Below, in pieces: positions 43,739 to 51,450 of a DNA stretch of 64,000 bases. Source of the stretch: Paraburkholderia hayleyella (lineage in GTDB: Bacteria; Pseudomonadota; Gammaproteobacteria; Burkholderiales; Burkholderiaceae); the NCBI RefSeq assembly GCF_009455685.1, contig NZ_QPES01000001.1:3100001-3164000 (forward strand). Reading direction: 5' to 3'. The notes beneath the pieces are model-generated. The model did no database searches. It saw nothing but the letters and a program-made list of their open reading frames with translations, and was not told where the DNA came from. Position 1 is the stretch's first letter; each line of letters opens with the position of its first letter. Position numbers and translations under genes: made by a program.

Positions 43739-44356
43739 ATGAAAGTAGTTGCTTTCGAACGTAGTCTGCAAGGTACGGGTGCGAGCCGCCGCCTGCGTAT
43801 TGCTGGCAAGACGCCAGGAATCGTTTATGGCGCAGGTTCAGAACCCCAACTGATCGAAATCGATCACAACGCGTTGTGGCATGCACTGAAAAAAGAAGTG
43901 TTCCACTCGTCGCTCCTCGATCTGGAACTGGCTGGCAAGTCGCAACAGGTTCTGCTGCGCGATGTGCAATATCACCCGTTCCGTCAACTCGTGCTGCACG
44001 TCGATTTCCAGCGCGTTGATGCCAAGAAGAAGCTGCACACCAAGGTGCCGCTGCACTTCATCAACCAGGAAACCAGCCCTGCCGTCAAGCTGTCATCCGC
44101 AGTGATTTCGCACGTCGTAAACGAAATCGAAATCGAATGTCTCCCGGCTGCGCTGCCGGAGTTCCTCGAAATCGATCTGGCCAAAATCGAAGCAGGCCAG
44201 TCACTGCACGCGAAAGACATCGTACTGCCCAAGGGCGTTGCGCTGATCGCTCACATCGAGGCAGAAAACCCCGTGATCGCGTCCGCAATGATTCCGGCTG
44301 GCGCTATTTCGGATGAAGCCGCCGCAGACGCAGCAGGCGAAACACCCGCAGCGTAA
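43739..44356 (+). CDS. rplY: 50S ribosomal protein L25 (general stress protein CTC form)
   Basis: Binds 5S rRNA. The 205-residue protein is the long two-domain form: an N-terminal 5S-binding domain (RLRIAGKTPGIVYGAG) and a C-terminal TL5 domain (LHTKVPLHFINQETSPAVK to about 185), with an Ala-rich tail. The ATG at 43739 has TTGGAG upstream and the start MKVVAFERSLQGTGASRR matches relatives. It follows prs and precedes pth, the universal prs-rplY-pth order. Confidence 0.97.
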   Translation: MKVVAFERSLQGTGASRRLRIAGKTPGIVYGAGSEPQLIEIDHNALWHALKKEVFHSSLLDLELAGKSQQVLLRDVQYHPFRQLVLHVDFQRVDAKKKLHTKVPLHFINQETSPAVKLSSAVISHVVNEIEIECLPAALPEFLEIDLAKIEAGQSLHAKDIVLPKGVALIAHIEAENPVIASAMIPAGAISDEAAADAAGETPAA

Positions 44357-44397
44357 GCGCGCTGTCGCTTCGGTCTGTTTCGATGAAACAGACCGTG

Positions 44398-44430
44398 ACC
44401 CGCTCCGGTTCGCCCTGGCGGGTTTTTTTT
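44398..44430 (+). terminator. Intrinsic terminator after rplY
   Basis: ACCCGC (44398-44403) pairs with GCGGGT (44418-44423), followed by eight T residues. Just upstream, CGGTCTGTTTC (44371-44381) pairs with GAAACAGACCG (44385-44395), adding a second stem. Confidence 0.85.
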
Positions 44431-44473
44431 CGACTTTTTATTGTGTGGCGATACACGAGCCCACCTACCCATC

Positions 44474-45076
44474 ATGATCAAGCTGATCGTCGGACTCGGT
44501 AACCCGGGCGCTGAATACACCGCGACGCGTCACAATGCGGGCTTCTGGCTAGTCGATCAACTGGCGCGCGAAACAGGCGCCACGTTGCGCGATGAACGAC
44601 GCTTTCATGGCTTCCATGCCAAGACGCGCCTGCATGGCGAAGAAGTACATTTGCTGGAGCCACAAACCTATATGAACCGCTCAGGCCAATCCGTCGTCGC
44701 GCTGGCGCAGTTCTTCAAAGTGTTGCCCGAGCAGATTCTCGTGGCGCACGACGAACTCGATCTGCCACCCGGCACGGTAAAACTCAAGCTCGGCGGCGGC
44801 AGCGGTGGGCACAATGGTCTGAAAGATATCTCCGCGCATTTATCCACGCAGCAATACTGGCGCTTGCGCATTGGGATTGGACATCCGCGCGACCTGATAC
44901 CGGAAAGCGCACGCGCAGGCGCCAAACCCGACGTGGCGAACTTCGTTCTGAAACCCCCGCGCCGCGAAGAACAGGATGTCATTGATGAATCGGTGGAGCG
45001 TTCACTCGCGGTGATGCCCTTTGTTATAAAAGGCGAGATGGAGCGCGCCATGATGCAATTGCATCGCCACAGCTAA
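44474..45076 (+). CDS. pth: Peptidyl-tRNA hydrolase
   Basis: Releases peptides from tRNAs that drop off the ribosome; essential. The 200-residue protein has MIKLIVGLGNPGAEYTATRH with the catalytic His in the following NAGFW region, EPQTYMNRSGQSV and GGGSGGHNGLKDI, all diagnostic. The ATG at 44474 is 43 bases after the rplY terminator, so a promoter in this short gap or partial read-through is needed. Confidence 0.97.
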   Translation: MIKLIVGLGNPGAEYTATRHNAGFWLVDQLARETGATLRDERRFHGFHAKTRLHGEEVHLLEPQTYMNRSGQSVVALAQFFKVLPEQILVAHDELDLPPGTVKLKLGGGSGGHNGLKDISAHLSTQQYWRLRIGIGHPRDLIPESARAGAKPDVANFVLKPPRREEQDVIDESVERSLAVMPFVIKGEMERAMMQLHRHS

Positions 45077-45096
45077 AAGCCGTGGCGTGGCGCGTT

Positions 45097-45354
45097 TCAA
45101 CGCGCCTTGGCGGCGGTCAACGCATGGTATTTCGCCATCAGCCCTTGCGGCGTTTCAAGATGTTGCGGATCACGCGGAATACATTCGACAGGACAAACCT
45201 GCTGACATTGCGGCTCATCAAAATGTCCGACACATTCGGTGCATTTTTGCGGATCAATCACATAGATTTCCGGGCCCATCGAAATCGCGTCGTTTGGGCA
45301 TTCAGGCTCGCAGACGTCGCAATTGATGCACTCGTCGGTAATCATCAGGGCCAT
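45097..45354 (-). CDS. YfhL-family 4Fe-4S dicluster ferredoxin
   Basis: An 85-residue electron carrier. MALMITDECINCDVCEPECP carries one CxxCxxCxxxCP cluster set and DPQKCTECVGHFDEPQCQQV plus CPVEC the second, with the insertion between cysteines typical of YfhL/Alv-type ferredoxins. I take the internal ATG at 45354 because it gives the canonical start. It lies 111 bases downstream of coaD on the same strand, the usual coaD neighbour in beta-proteobacteria, and is convergent with pth. Confidence 0.95.
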   Translation of the reverse strand: MALMITDECINCDVCEPECPNDAISMGPEIYVIDPQKCTECVGHFDEPQCQQVCPVECIPRDPQHLETPQGLMAKYHALTAAKAR

Positions 45355-45465
45355 ACATTTCTCGCTTACCGTCGGCGCCATGCCAACTGTCATGCCGCAT
45401 TGCCCTACAGCCGCGCCATGCGGCCTGAGTTCAATGCGGCTTTACCTATTCCCGCCACCCACGAT

Positions 45466-45969
45466 TCACGACTGAGGCGCGGCATCCGACAGCGCAATGA
45501 CTTTTTCCTTCAGCCATTTTTCGACTGAAGGAAAAACAAACTTGCTGACATCCCCACCCAGTTGCGCAATCTCGCGCACGATCGTGCCCGAAATAAACTG
45601 GTATTGATCAGACGGCGTCATAAACATCGTTTCGACATCGGGCAGCAAATAACGGTTCATCCCCGCCATCTGAAACTCGTACTCGAAATCAGATACCGCG
45701 CGCAAACCTCGCACGATGACCCGCGCATTGTTACTCCTGACGAAATCTTTCAGCAGCCCCTTGAAGCTCATCACCTGGACATTCGGGTAGTGGCCAAGCA
45801 CCTCGTGAGCGATATCCAGGCGCTCTTCGAGCGTAAAAAAAGGCTTTTTGTTACGGCTGTCGGCCACGCCGACTACCAGCGTGTCGAAAATACTCGACGC
45901 CCGGCGCACGAGATCTTCGTGACCCCGCGTCAACGGATCGAAGGTACCGGGATACACGGCGACTACCAT
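45466..45969 (-). CDS. coaD: Phosphopantetheine adenylyltransferase
   Basis: Penultimate step of coenzyme A synthesis: adenylates 4'-phosphopantetheine. 167 residues with the nucleotidyltransferase motif YPGTFDPLTRGHEDL (T/HxGH) and the second motif SDQYQFISGTIVREIAQLGGD. The start MVVAVYPGTFDP is that of the family. It lies between rsmD and the ferredoxin gene, the common order. Confidence 0.97.
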   Translation of the reverse strand: MVVAVYPGTFDPLTRGHEDLVRRASSIFDTLVVGVADSRNKKPFFTLEERLDIAHEVLGHYPNVQVMSFKGLLKDFVRSNNARVIVRGLRAVSDFEYEFQMAGMNRYLLPDVETMFMTPSDQYQFISGTIVREIAQLGGDVSKFVFPSVEKWLKEKVIALSDAAPQS

Positions 45970-46071
45970 CGGGTTGCTCCTCTCGTCAGACAAACAGGCA
46001 CCTCAACTGATTTGCACGATTCGCGCCGAGTCGCGCGATGCACCGGCTGGCGCCCTTTTTTGGAACGCGCA

Positions 46072-46695
46072 TTATTCCTTATTTTCGCGTTGCAGCAAAT
46101 GGTAGTGAACCGCGCCAGCCTTGCTCCCGCGCACGATGATCCAGCCCGCCAGCGCTTCGGTTTGAGCCAGATCGAGCGCTTCCGGCGCCTCAACATAAAG
46201 AAATCCCCCGGCACTCACAAGCGGGGCCGCCAGCACGAGCGCCTGGGCCAGCAGGCTGTCGTCGAAAGGCGGATCGAGAAACACCACGTCGAAAGAAGCG
46301 GGCGCGAGATTCGCAGCCAGCCGCAAGGCATCGGCCTGCACCACTTCGATCATGCGAGCCTCAAGCCGGGCCTGATTCGCGCGTAATTGCGCGGCGGCTC
46401 GCGCATGGCGCTCGACCATCAGCACACGCGCTGCGCCGCGCGATGCCGCTTCGAACCCCAGCGCACCACTTCCAGCGAAAAGATCCAGGCAGCGCTTGCC
46501 ATCGAGGCGCTGCCCCAGCCAGTTAAACAACGTTTCGCGCACGCGGTCCGGTGTGGGACGCAACCCATCCAGATCAAGTACCGGCAACGGCGTGCGCTTC
46601 CAGTCGCCGCCAATAATGCGGATCGTGTGAGCAGTTTTGTTGCGGCCAGGTGCGGCGCTTTTGCTTTTCGCGCGGGTAGAAAAAGAGTGGGACAT
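46072..46695 (-). CDS. rsmD: 16S rRNA (guanine-966-N2)-methyltransferase
   Basis: Methylates G966 of 16S rRNA. The 207-residue protein shows IRIIGGDWKRTPLPV, the SAM motif LDLFAGSGALGFEAASRGA and the catalytic DVVFLDPPFDDS. I start at the ATG at 46695 (MSHSFSTRAKS), because the frame's longer upstream part runs through the divergent promoter region. It is divergent from ftsY and upstream of coaD. Confidence 0.95.
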   Translation of the reverse strand: MSHSFSTRAKSKSAAPGRNKTAHTIRIIGGDWKRTPLPVLDLDGLRPTPDRVRETLFNWLGQRLDGKRCLDLFAGSGALGFEAASRGAARVLMVERHARAAAQLRANQARLEARMIEVVQADALRLAANLAPASFDVVFLDPPFDDSLLAQALVLAAPLVSAGGFLYVEAPEALDLAQTEALAGWIIVRGSKAGAVHYHLLQRENKE

Positions 46696-46837
46696 GCAGA
46701 TCGGGGAATCAGGAAAAAGGTAGGCACAAAGTAGGCAAAATGCCCTAAGAAAAAAGGACAGGGAGCGAACTGGAACAGGCACGTTACCACAGGGCTGCTG
46801 ACGCTTTTGTCTGCACCATTCGGCGATCCGGTACGCC

Positions 46838-46846
46838 TGATAAAAT
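46838..46846 (+). promoter_or_regulatory. Extended -10 element upstream of ftsY
   Basis: TGATAAAAT fits an extended -10 (TGn-TAAAAT) about 107 bases before the ftsY ATG; the -35 region is poor. Confidence 0.4.
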
Positions 46847-46952
46847 GTGCCGCTTCCAGCGCCTTGCATCCCGCATTGCCACGCTGCCTGCCGCTGGCTA
46901 TGCATTCCGCCGGAAGCGGCGCTGCGCCGCGCTCCCACCCCCCACTCAGATC

Positions 46953-48278
46953 ATGTTCAGCTTTTTCAAACGGTTCAAAGGTTCGAAAACGGCCGAAGCG
47001 CCATCCGACACCTCGTCAGACACATCTTCTGTAGCACAGGAACTGGTCACGCCGCCAAGCCCGCCGGCTCAGGCTCCCGTCACCGAAACGCCTGCCGCGG
47101 TTGCCCCGGCAACGTCTACAACGCCGCGCGCGCCAGCACCCGCCTTAGCCGCCGTAGAACAGGGGGCAACGCCGATCACGCCAGCGCCAGCGCCAACACC
47201 CGTAGCCCCACCCAGCGCGCCGCCCGCAACTGATGACACGCCCCGCTCCGCAACAGCAGGTACCACGGCACCCTCCGCCGAGCCCGAGCACAAGGGCAGC
47301 GCCCCCAGCGCGAGCGGAACCATCGAGATTGAAGGAAACATCGAGATCATTCCGCCGCCCATGGTTGAACCTGCGGCCAAAAAATCCTGGCTCACCCGGC
47401 TGAAAACCGGGCTGTCGAAAACCAGCTCAAGCCTCACCGGCATCTTCATTCGCACCAAAATCGACGAAGATCTTTACGAGGAACTTGAAACGGCCCTGTT
47501 GATGTCGGACGCCGGGATCGAAGCAACCGAATTTCTGCTCAATGCGCTCCGCGAGAAGGTCCGGGCGCAACGTCTGACCGATCCACAGCAAGTCAAGACA
47601 GCATTGCGCGCCTTACTGGTCGAGCTTCTGCAGCCACTGGAAAAATCATTGATGCTCGGACAGGCACAGCCGTTAGTGATGATGATCGCAGGCGTCAACG
47701 GAGCAGGGAAAACCACCAGTATCGGCAAGCTGGCCAAACATCTGCAACGCTTCGACCAGTCGGTGCTGCTCGCGGCAGGCGATACGTTCCGCGCCGCCGC
47801 GCGCGAACAACTGACGATCTGGGGTGAGCGCAACAATGTAACGGTCGTATCCCAGGAAAGCGGCGACCCCGCGGCAGTGATTTTCGATGCCGTGGGCGCG
47901 GCGCGAGCCCGCAAAATCGACGTGCTCATGGCCGATACGGCAGGCCGTCTGCCGACGCAGTTGCATCTGATGGAAGAGCTACGCAAGGTCAAGCGTGTGA
48001 TCGGCAAGGCACTCGACGGCGCACCGCACGAAGTGTTGCTGGTCATCGACGCCAATACCGGGCAAAACGCCCTCGCCCAGGTCAAGGCCTTCGACGATGC
48101 CCTAAACCTGACCGGCTTGATCGTGACCAAGCTCGATGGCACGGCGAAAGGCGGCATTCTGGCCGCCATCGCCCGGCAACGGCCCGTGCCGGTTTATTTC
48201 ATCGGTGTCGGTGAATCGGTTGAAGATTTGCAGCCGTTCAACGCCGAAGAATTTTCGGACGCGTTGCTCGGCGTATAA
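46953..48278 (+). CDS. ftsY: Signal recognition particle receptor FtsY
   Basis: Docks ribosome-SRP complexes at the inner membrane. The 441-residue protein starts MFSFFKRFKGSK and has a Pro/Ala/Thr-rich variable A domain (about 15-135), a four-helix N domain and the SRP GTPase G domain with GVNGAGKTTSIGKLAKHL, DTFRAAAREQL, DTAGRLPTQ and TKLDGTAKGG. The ATG at 46953 is the family start; an open extension upstream overlaps the promoter. Divergent from rsmD, an arrangement I know from beta-proteobacteria. Confidence 0.97.
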   Translation: MFSFFKRFKGSKTAEAPSDTSSDTSSVAQELVTPPSPPAQAPVTETPAAVAPATSTTPRAPAPALAAVEQGATPITPAPAPTPVAPPSAPPATDDTPRSATAGTTAPSAEPEHKGSAPSASGTIEIEGNIEIIPPPMVEPAAKKSWLTRLKTGLSKTSSSLTGIFIRTKIDEDLYEELETALLMSDAGIEATEFLLNALREKVRAQRLTDPQQVKTALRALLVELLQPLEKSLMLGQAQPLVMMIAGVNGAGKTTSIGKLAKHLQRFDQSVLLAAGDTFRAAAREQLTIWGERNNVTVVSQESGDPAAVIFDAVGAARARKIDVLMADTAGRLPTQLHLMEELRKVKRVIGKALDGAPHEVLLVIDANTGQNALAQVKAFDDALNLTGLIVTKLDGTAKGGILAAIARQRPVPVYFIGVGESVEDLQPFNAEEFSDALLGV

Positions 48279-48296
48279 CACTTCCGCCACTCCCGC

Positions 48297-48941
48297 CTAC
48301 TCCGCATCGGGCTGGACACCCGGTGCGGCACGGGCAAACGCGTCTATTTGTGACGCGCAAGTGTAAATACGCTGAATCGTCGGATACACCGAAACATCGA
48401 TCTCGAAACGCTGCGCGTTGAATACCTGAGGCACAAGACAGACATCGGCAAGCGTCGGCGTATCGCCAAAACACAGCGCGCCGGTACGGGCATTACGCGC
48501 CAGATGCGTTTCGAGCGCGGCGAAACCCGCTTCGATCCAGTGGCGATACCAGGCATTTTTCGCCTCATCGCTGACGCCAAGCTCTTTTTTCAGATATTTC
48601 AGCACCCGCAGATTGTTCAACGGATGAATGTCACAGGCGATCTGCAAGGCCACGGCCCGCACATAGGCCCGGTCGCTGGGCGATGCGGGCAGAAGTGGGG
48701 GCAGCGGATGAGTTTCATCGAGATATTCGATGATCGCCAGCGACTGCTGCAGCACATCACCGTTATCCACGAGTGTCGGCACGATGGCATCGGGGTTCAG
48801 CTTGCGATACGCCTCATGGAACTGCTCGCCGCCATCGCGCAGCAAATGCACGGGTACGTAGTCATACGGAAGATTTTTTAGATTCAGCGCGATCCGCACG
48901 CGATACGACGCCGAACTACGAAAGTAACTGTAGAGCTTCAT
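48297..48941 (-). CDS. maiA: Zeta-class GST: maleylacetoacetate or maleylpyruvate isomerase
   Basis: Glutathione-dependent cis-trans isomerase of aromatic catabolism. 214 residues; the zeta signature is present as YFRSSASYRVRIALNLK (Ser-Ser-Ala instead of the usual Ser-Ser-Cys), with PTLADVCLVPQVFNAQRF in the C-terminal helix domain. With the adjacent FAH-family hydrolase it could act on maleylacetoacetate (tyrosine route) or maleylpyruvate (gentisate route); no ring-cleavage dioxygenase is nearby to decide. The start is ATG 48941, MKLYSYFRSS. Confidence 0.88.
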   Translation of the reverse strand: MKLYSYFRSSASYRVRIALNLKNLPYDYVPVHLLRDGGEQFHEAYRKLNPDAIVPTLVDNGDVLQQSLAIIEYLDETHPLPPLLPASPSDRAYVRAVALQIACDIHPLNNLRVLKYLKKELGVSDEAKNAWYRHWIEAGFAALETHLARNARTGALCFGDTPTLADVCLVPQVFNAQRFEIDVSVYPTIQRIYTCASQIDAFARAAPGVQPDAE

Positions 48942-48987
48942 GTTAATAGCCTCCATGGTTGTGTTCCCCTGAACCTTCGCTCAAACG

Positions 48988-49686
48988 CTAAACCACGCGC
49001 ACGCTGATCTCACCTAGCCCATCCACACCACCCGTCATCAGGTCGCCCGGCACGATAGCGCCCACGCCTTCGGGAGTACCGGTAAAGACCAGATCGCCGG
49101 GCTGCAATTCGAACAGCATCGAGAGATGCGCCAGCGTTTCGGCTACCGGCCAGATGAGTTGCGACACATCGGCACGCTGCTTTTCCGCGCCGTTGACGTT
49201 GAGCCAGATCGCGCCCTGGCAGAGATGCCCCACTTGCGCCACCGGATGCACCGGCCCAAGCGGCGCGGAATGATCGAAGCCCTTCGCGGTATCCCACGGA
49301 CGCCCCAGCTTTTTGGCTTGTGCCTGCAAATCGCGGCGTGTCATGTCAAGCCCAAGGGCATAGCCGTAGACGTGATCGAGCGCATGCTCCACCGCGATCT
49401 CCCGCCCGGCCCGGCCAATGGCCACGACGAGCTCCATTTCGAAATGAACCTCGGCTGAGCGCGACGGATAGGGAAATTCACCGGTTACGCCCGAGGCAAC
49501 CGGGACAACCGCATCAGCGGGCTTGCAAAAGAAAAAAGGCGGTTCGCGCTCAGGATCGTGTCCCATTTCGCGTGCATGTGCCTCATAGTTGCGACCCACG
49601 CAATAGATACGGCGCACGGCAAACTGATCCGGGCGGCCCGCGACAGGCAGCGCCACAACCGGCGCCGGGGGGAATACATAGCTCAT
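48988..49686 (-). CDS. Fumarylacetoacetate hydrolase family protein
   Basis: A 232-residue member of the FAH superfamily, which cleave beta-diketones such as fumarylpyruvate. Visible: IYCVGRNYEAHAREMG, PFFFCKPADAVVP and the metal-binding VHFEMELVVAIG, plus GDLVFTGTPEGVG. It lies 46 bases upstream of the isomerase gene on the same strand; together they would complete isomerisation and cleavage of maleylpyruvate or maleylacetoacetate. Which is the substrate is open. ATG 49686 (MSYVFPPAP) is chosen as family start. Confidence 0.9.
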   Translation of the reverse strand: MSYVFPPAPVVALPVAGRPDQFAVRRIYCVGRNYEAHAREMGHDPEREPPFFFCKPADAVVPVASGVTGEFPYPSRSAEVHFEMELVVAIGRAGREIAVEHALDHVYGYALGLDMTRRDLQAQAKKLGRPWDTAKGFDHSAPLGPVHPVAQVGHLCQGAIWLNVNGAEKQRADVSQLIWPVAETLAHLSMLFELQPGDLVFTGTPEGVGAIVPGDLMTGGVDGLGEISVRVV

Positions 49687-49725
49687 GCCATTCTCCATGC
49701 TTGATGAGGGTCGTCTGAGTCCTGG

Positions 49726-49765
49726 ACCCTCTTGAACCCTCTTGAGCCCTCTTGAGCCTCCTCAG
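49726..49765. repeat. 10-bp tandem repeat
   Basis: Three near-identical copies of ACCCTCTTGA and a fourth degenerate one, in the divergent gap between the FAH gene and ybiB. No gene is affected. Confidence 0.7.
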
Positions 49766-49938
49766 AACGCCCCTAAGCCCTCGTAAGCGGCGAAATAACG
49801 AGTGTAACCGCGCCGTTTGCCCGCTGCTGTCCACCGGACAGCCTGGTCCAGACAGCTGGCTTGCCAGATTGTCGCGGATCAGTTATTCCATCGTCATTCC
49901 GGGACCACATTTCCTCGTACGCCGCCTTGACTATCCCC

Positions 49939-50934
49939 ATGACCGATCTCGCCCCCGCTGTCACTGACCCCGTTCCTTTACCTTTTCCGTGCGCCCGCTT
50001 CATCAAGGAGATCGGACGCGGCACGCACGGCGCACGCGCCCTGACGCCAGAAGACACCTACGCGCTCTATAGCGCCATGCTCGATGGCCGTGTAGCAGAG
50101 CTTGAGCTCGGTGCGGTGCTGCTGGCATATCGCATCAAAGGTGAAACAGCCGACGAACTCGCGGCCATGCTGGCTGCCGCACACGCGTCATTCGTGCCGC
50201 TAGCGCTGGCACCGGGCCCCTGTGCTCCAGTTTCGATCCCAAGCTACAACGGCGCCCGCAAACAGCCGAACCTGGTGCCGTTACTGGCGCTGCTGCTCGC
50301 CCGCGAAGGCATACCGGTGCTGGTGCATGGCGTCATGGCCGATCCCGGCCGTGTCACCAGCGCTGAGATTTTTGCCCAGCTAGGCATTCCCCCGGCCCTG
50401 ACACACGCCGCTATCGAGACCCAGCTTGCCACGCAGCGTCTGGCATTTGCCCCCATCGACGTGCTTGCGCCCCGGCTCGCGCGCCTTCTCGCGCTACGAC
50501 AACGCATGGGCGTGCGCAACTCGACGCATACGCTCGTCAAGCTATTACAGCCGTTTACATCGGCCGGGCTACGGCTTGTGAACTACACCCATCCGCCTTA
50601 CCGCGACAGCTTGACCCAGCTCTTCAGCACCCATCCCGATGCCGCCACGGGTGACGTGCTACTGGCGCGCGGTACCGAAGGCGAAGCCGTCGCGGACACG
50701 CGCCGGCAGGTGCAAATCGACTGGCTCCACGATGGCATGTGCGACACCCTGGCACATGCACAACACTCGGGCGCACTGGCGGCGAAGGCCCCGCTTACCG
50801 GATTACCCGAGGCATGCGATGCCACGACAACCGCCGCCTGGATCTCAAATGTGCTGGCTGGACACATCCCGGTACCCGATGCGCTGGCTCAACAAATCTC
50901 GATAATGAGCAGGATTGTCCGCAAGCCGCGTTAA
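49939..50934 (+). CDS. ybiB: YbiB-family DNA-binding protein
   Basis: A 331-residue relative of anthranilate phosphoribosyltransferase (TrpD) that in E. coli binds nucleic acid non-specifically instead of PRPP. The N-terminal helical domain (FIKEIGRGTHGARALTPEDTYALYSAMLDG) and the region SIPSYNGARKQPNLVPLLALLL are typical of YbiB, replacing the TrpD catalytic loop. The role is likely nucleic-acid binding or damage response; inference only. ATG 49939 is the family start. Confidence 0.88.
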   Translation: MTDLAPAVTDPVPLPFPCARFIKEIGRGTHGARALTPEDTYALYSAMLDGRVAELELGAVLLAYRIKGETADELAAMLAAAHASFVPLALAPGPCAPVSIPSYNGARKQPNLVPLLALLLAREGIPVLVHGVMADPGRVTSAEIFAQLGIPPALTHAAIETQLATQRLAFAPIDVLAPRLARLLALRQRMGVRNSTHTLVKLLQPFTSAGLRLVNYTHPPYRDSLTQLFSTHPDAATGDVLLARGTEGEAVADTRRQVQIDWLHDGMCDTLAHAQHSGALAAKAPLTGLPEACDATTTAAWISNVLAGHIPVPDALAQQISIMSRIVRKPR

Positions 50935-51450
50935 TGGTGGTTGCGATGGTTGCGATGGTTGCAATAACCACCAGGCACAACGGCATGAGCGCAACCTCAA
51001 ACTAGCGCCACGGGGTTGACACACGCACCAGCGCCGACATACATTGGCGGAATGCATTTCTTCCAGCACATCTTCCGAATTACCTCCAGTTGCCTAGCGC
51101 AACTACTATCGCTACGTCTAGCGTAAGTCAGGCGTAGCGCCCCCTCCGGTTTCGTTCACTCTCGCGTTGCCGGACGGCTCTCAAAGCAGTCCCTCCAGCT
51201 TCATCCCTTTTTACAAAACCTGAGTCATACGCATTAGTCCGCTGCATTCGTCCGCTTACCCGCGCGCTCGATTGCCAAGGTCAAATATGCACGTTGCATG
51301 GATACCCATCATGATCGCTGCCGGCATCACCATCGCCCTGACACTGTTTCGAGCCCGTTCACTGGTTCCGCTAGCGCCCGGCTGACACTCCCCTGCGTCA
51401 GCCGTTTCGCCCTTGATACCGTCACCATCGACCACTGAATGAGGCTCACC
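50935..51450. other. Long structured leader region before leuA
   Basis: 516 bases between ybiB and leuA. It contains three ATGGTTGCG-like repeats (50935-50973) framed by TGGTGGTT and AACCACCA, which can fold back; a 7-bp inverted repeat CGCTACG/CGTAGCG (51110-51116, 51133-51139) in a run of related TAGCG words; a candidate small ORF (51287-51385); and GGCTGAC/GTCAGCC (51380-51386, 51397-51403) overlapping that ORF's stop. I see no clear sigma-70 promoter or T-rich terminator. Confidence 0.55.
51287..51385 (+). CDS. Candidate 32-residue leader ORF upstream of leuA
   Basis: An ATG preceded by AAGG (10 bases upstream) opens a 32-codon frame starting MHVAWIPIMIAAGITIALTL, ending 65 bases before leuA. 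It has one hydrophobic, membrane-like segment and then basic RAR. It contains four Leu and five Ile codons, but not the run of Leu codons of a classic leu leader peptide. A 7-bp hairpin overlaps its stop codon. It may be a leader peptide, a small membrane protein, or chance; conservation in relatives would decide. Confidence 0.4.
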   Translation: MHVAWIPIMIAAGITIALTLFRARSLVPLAPG

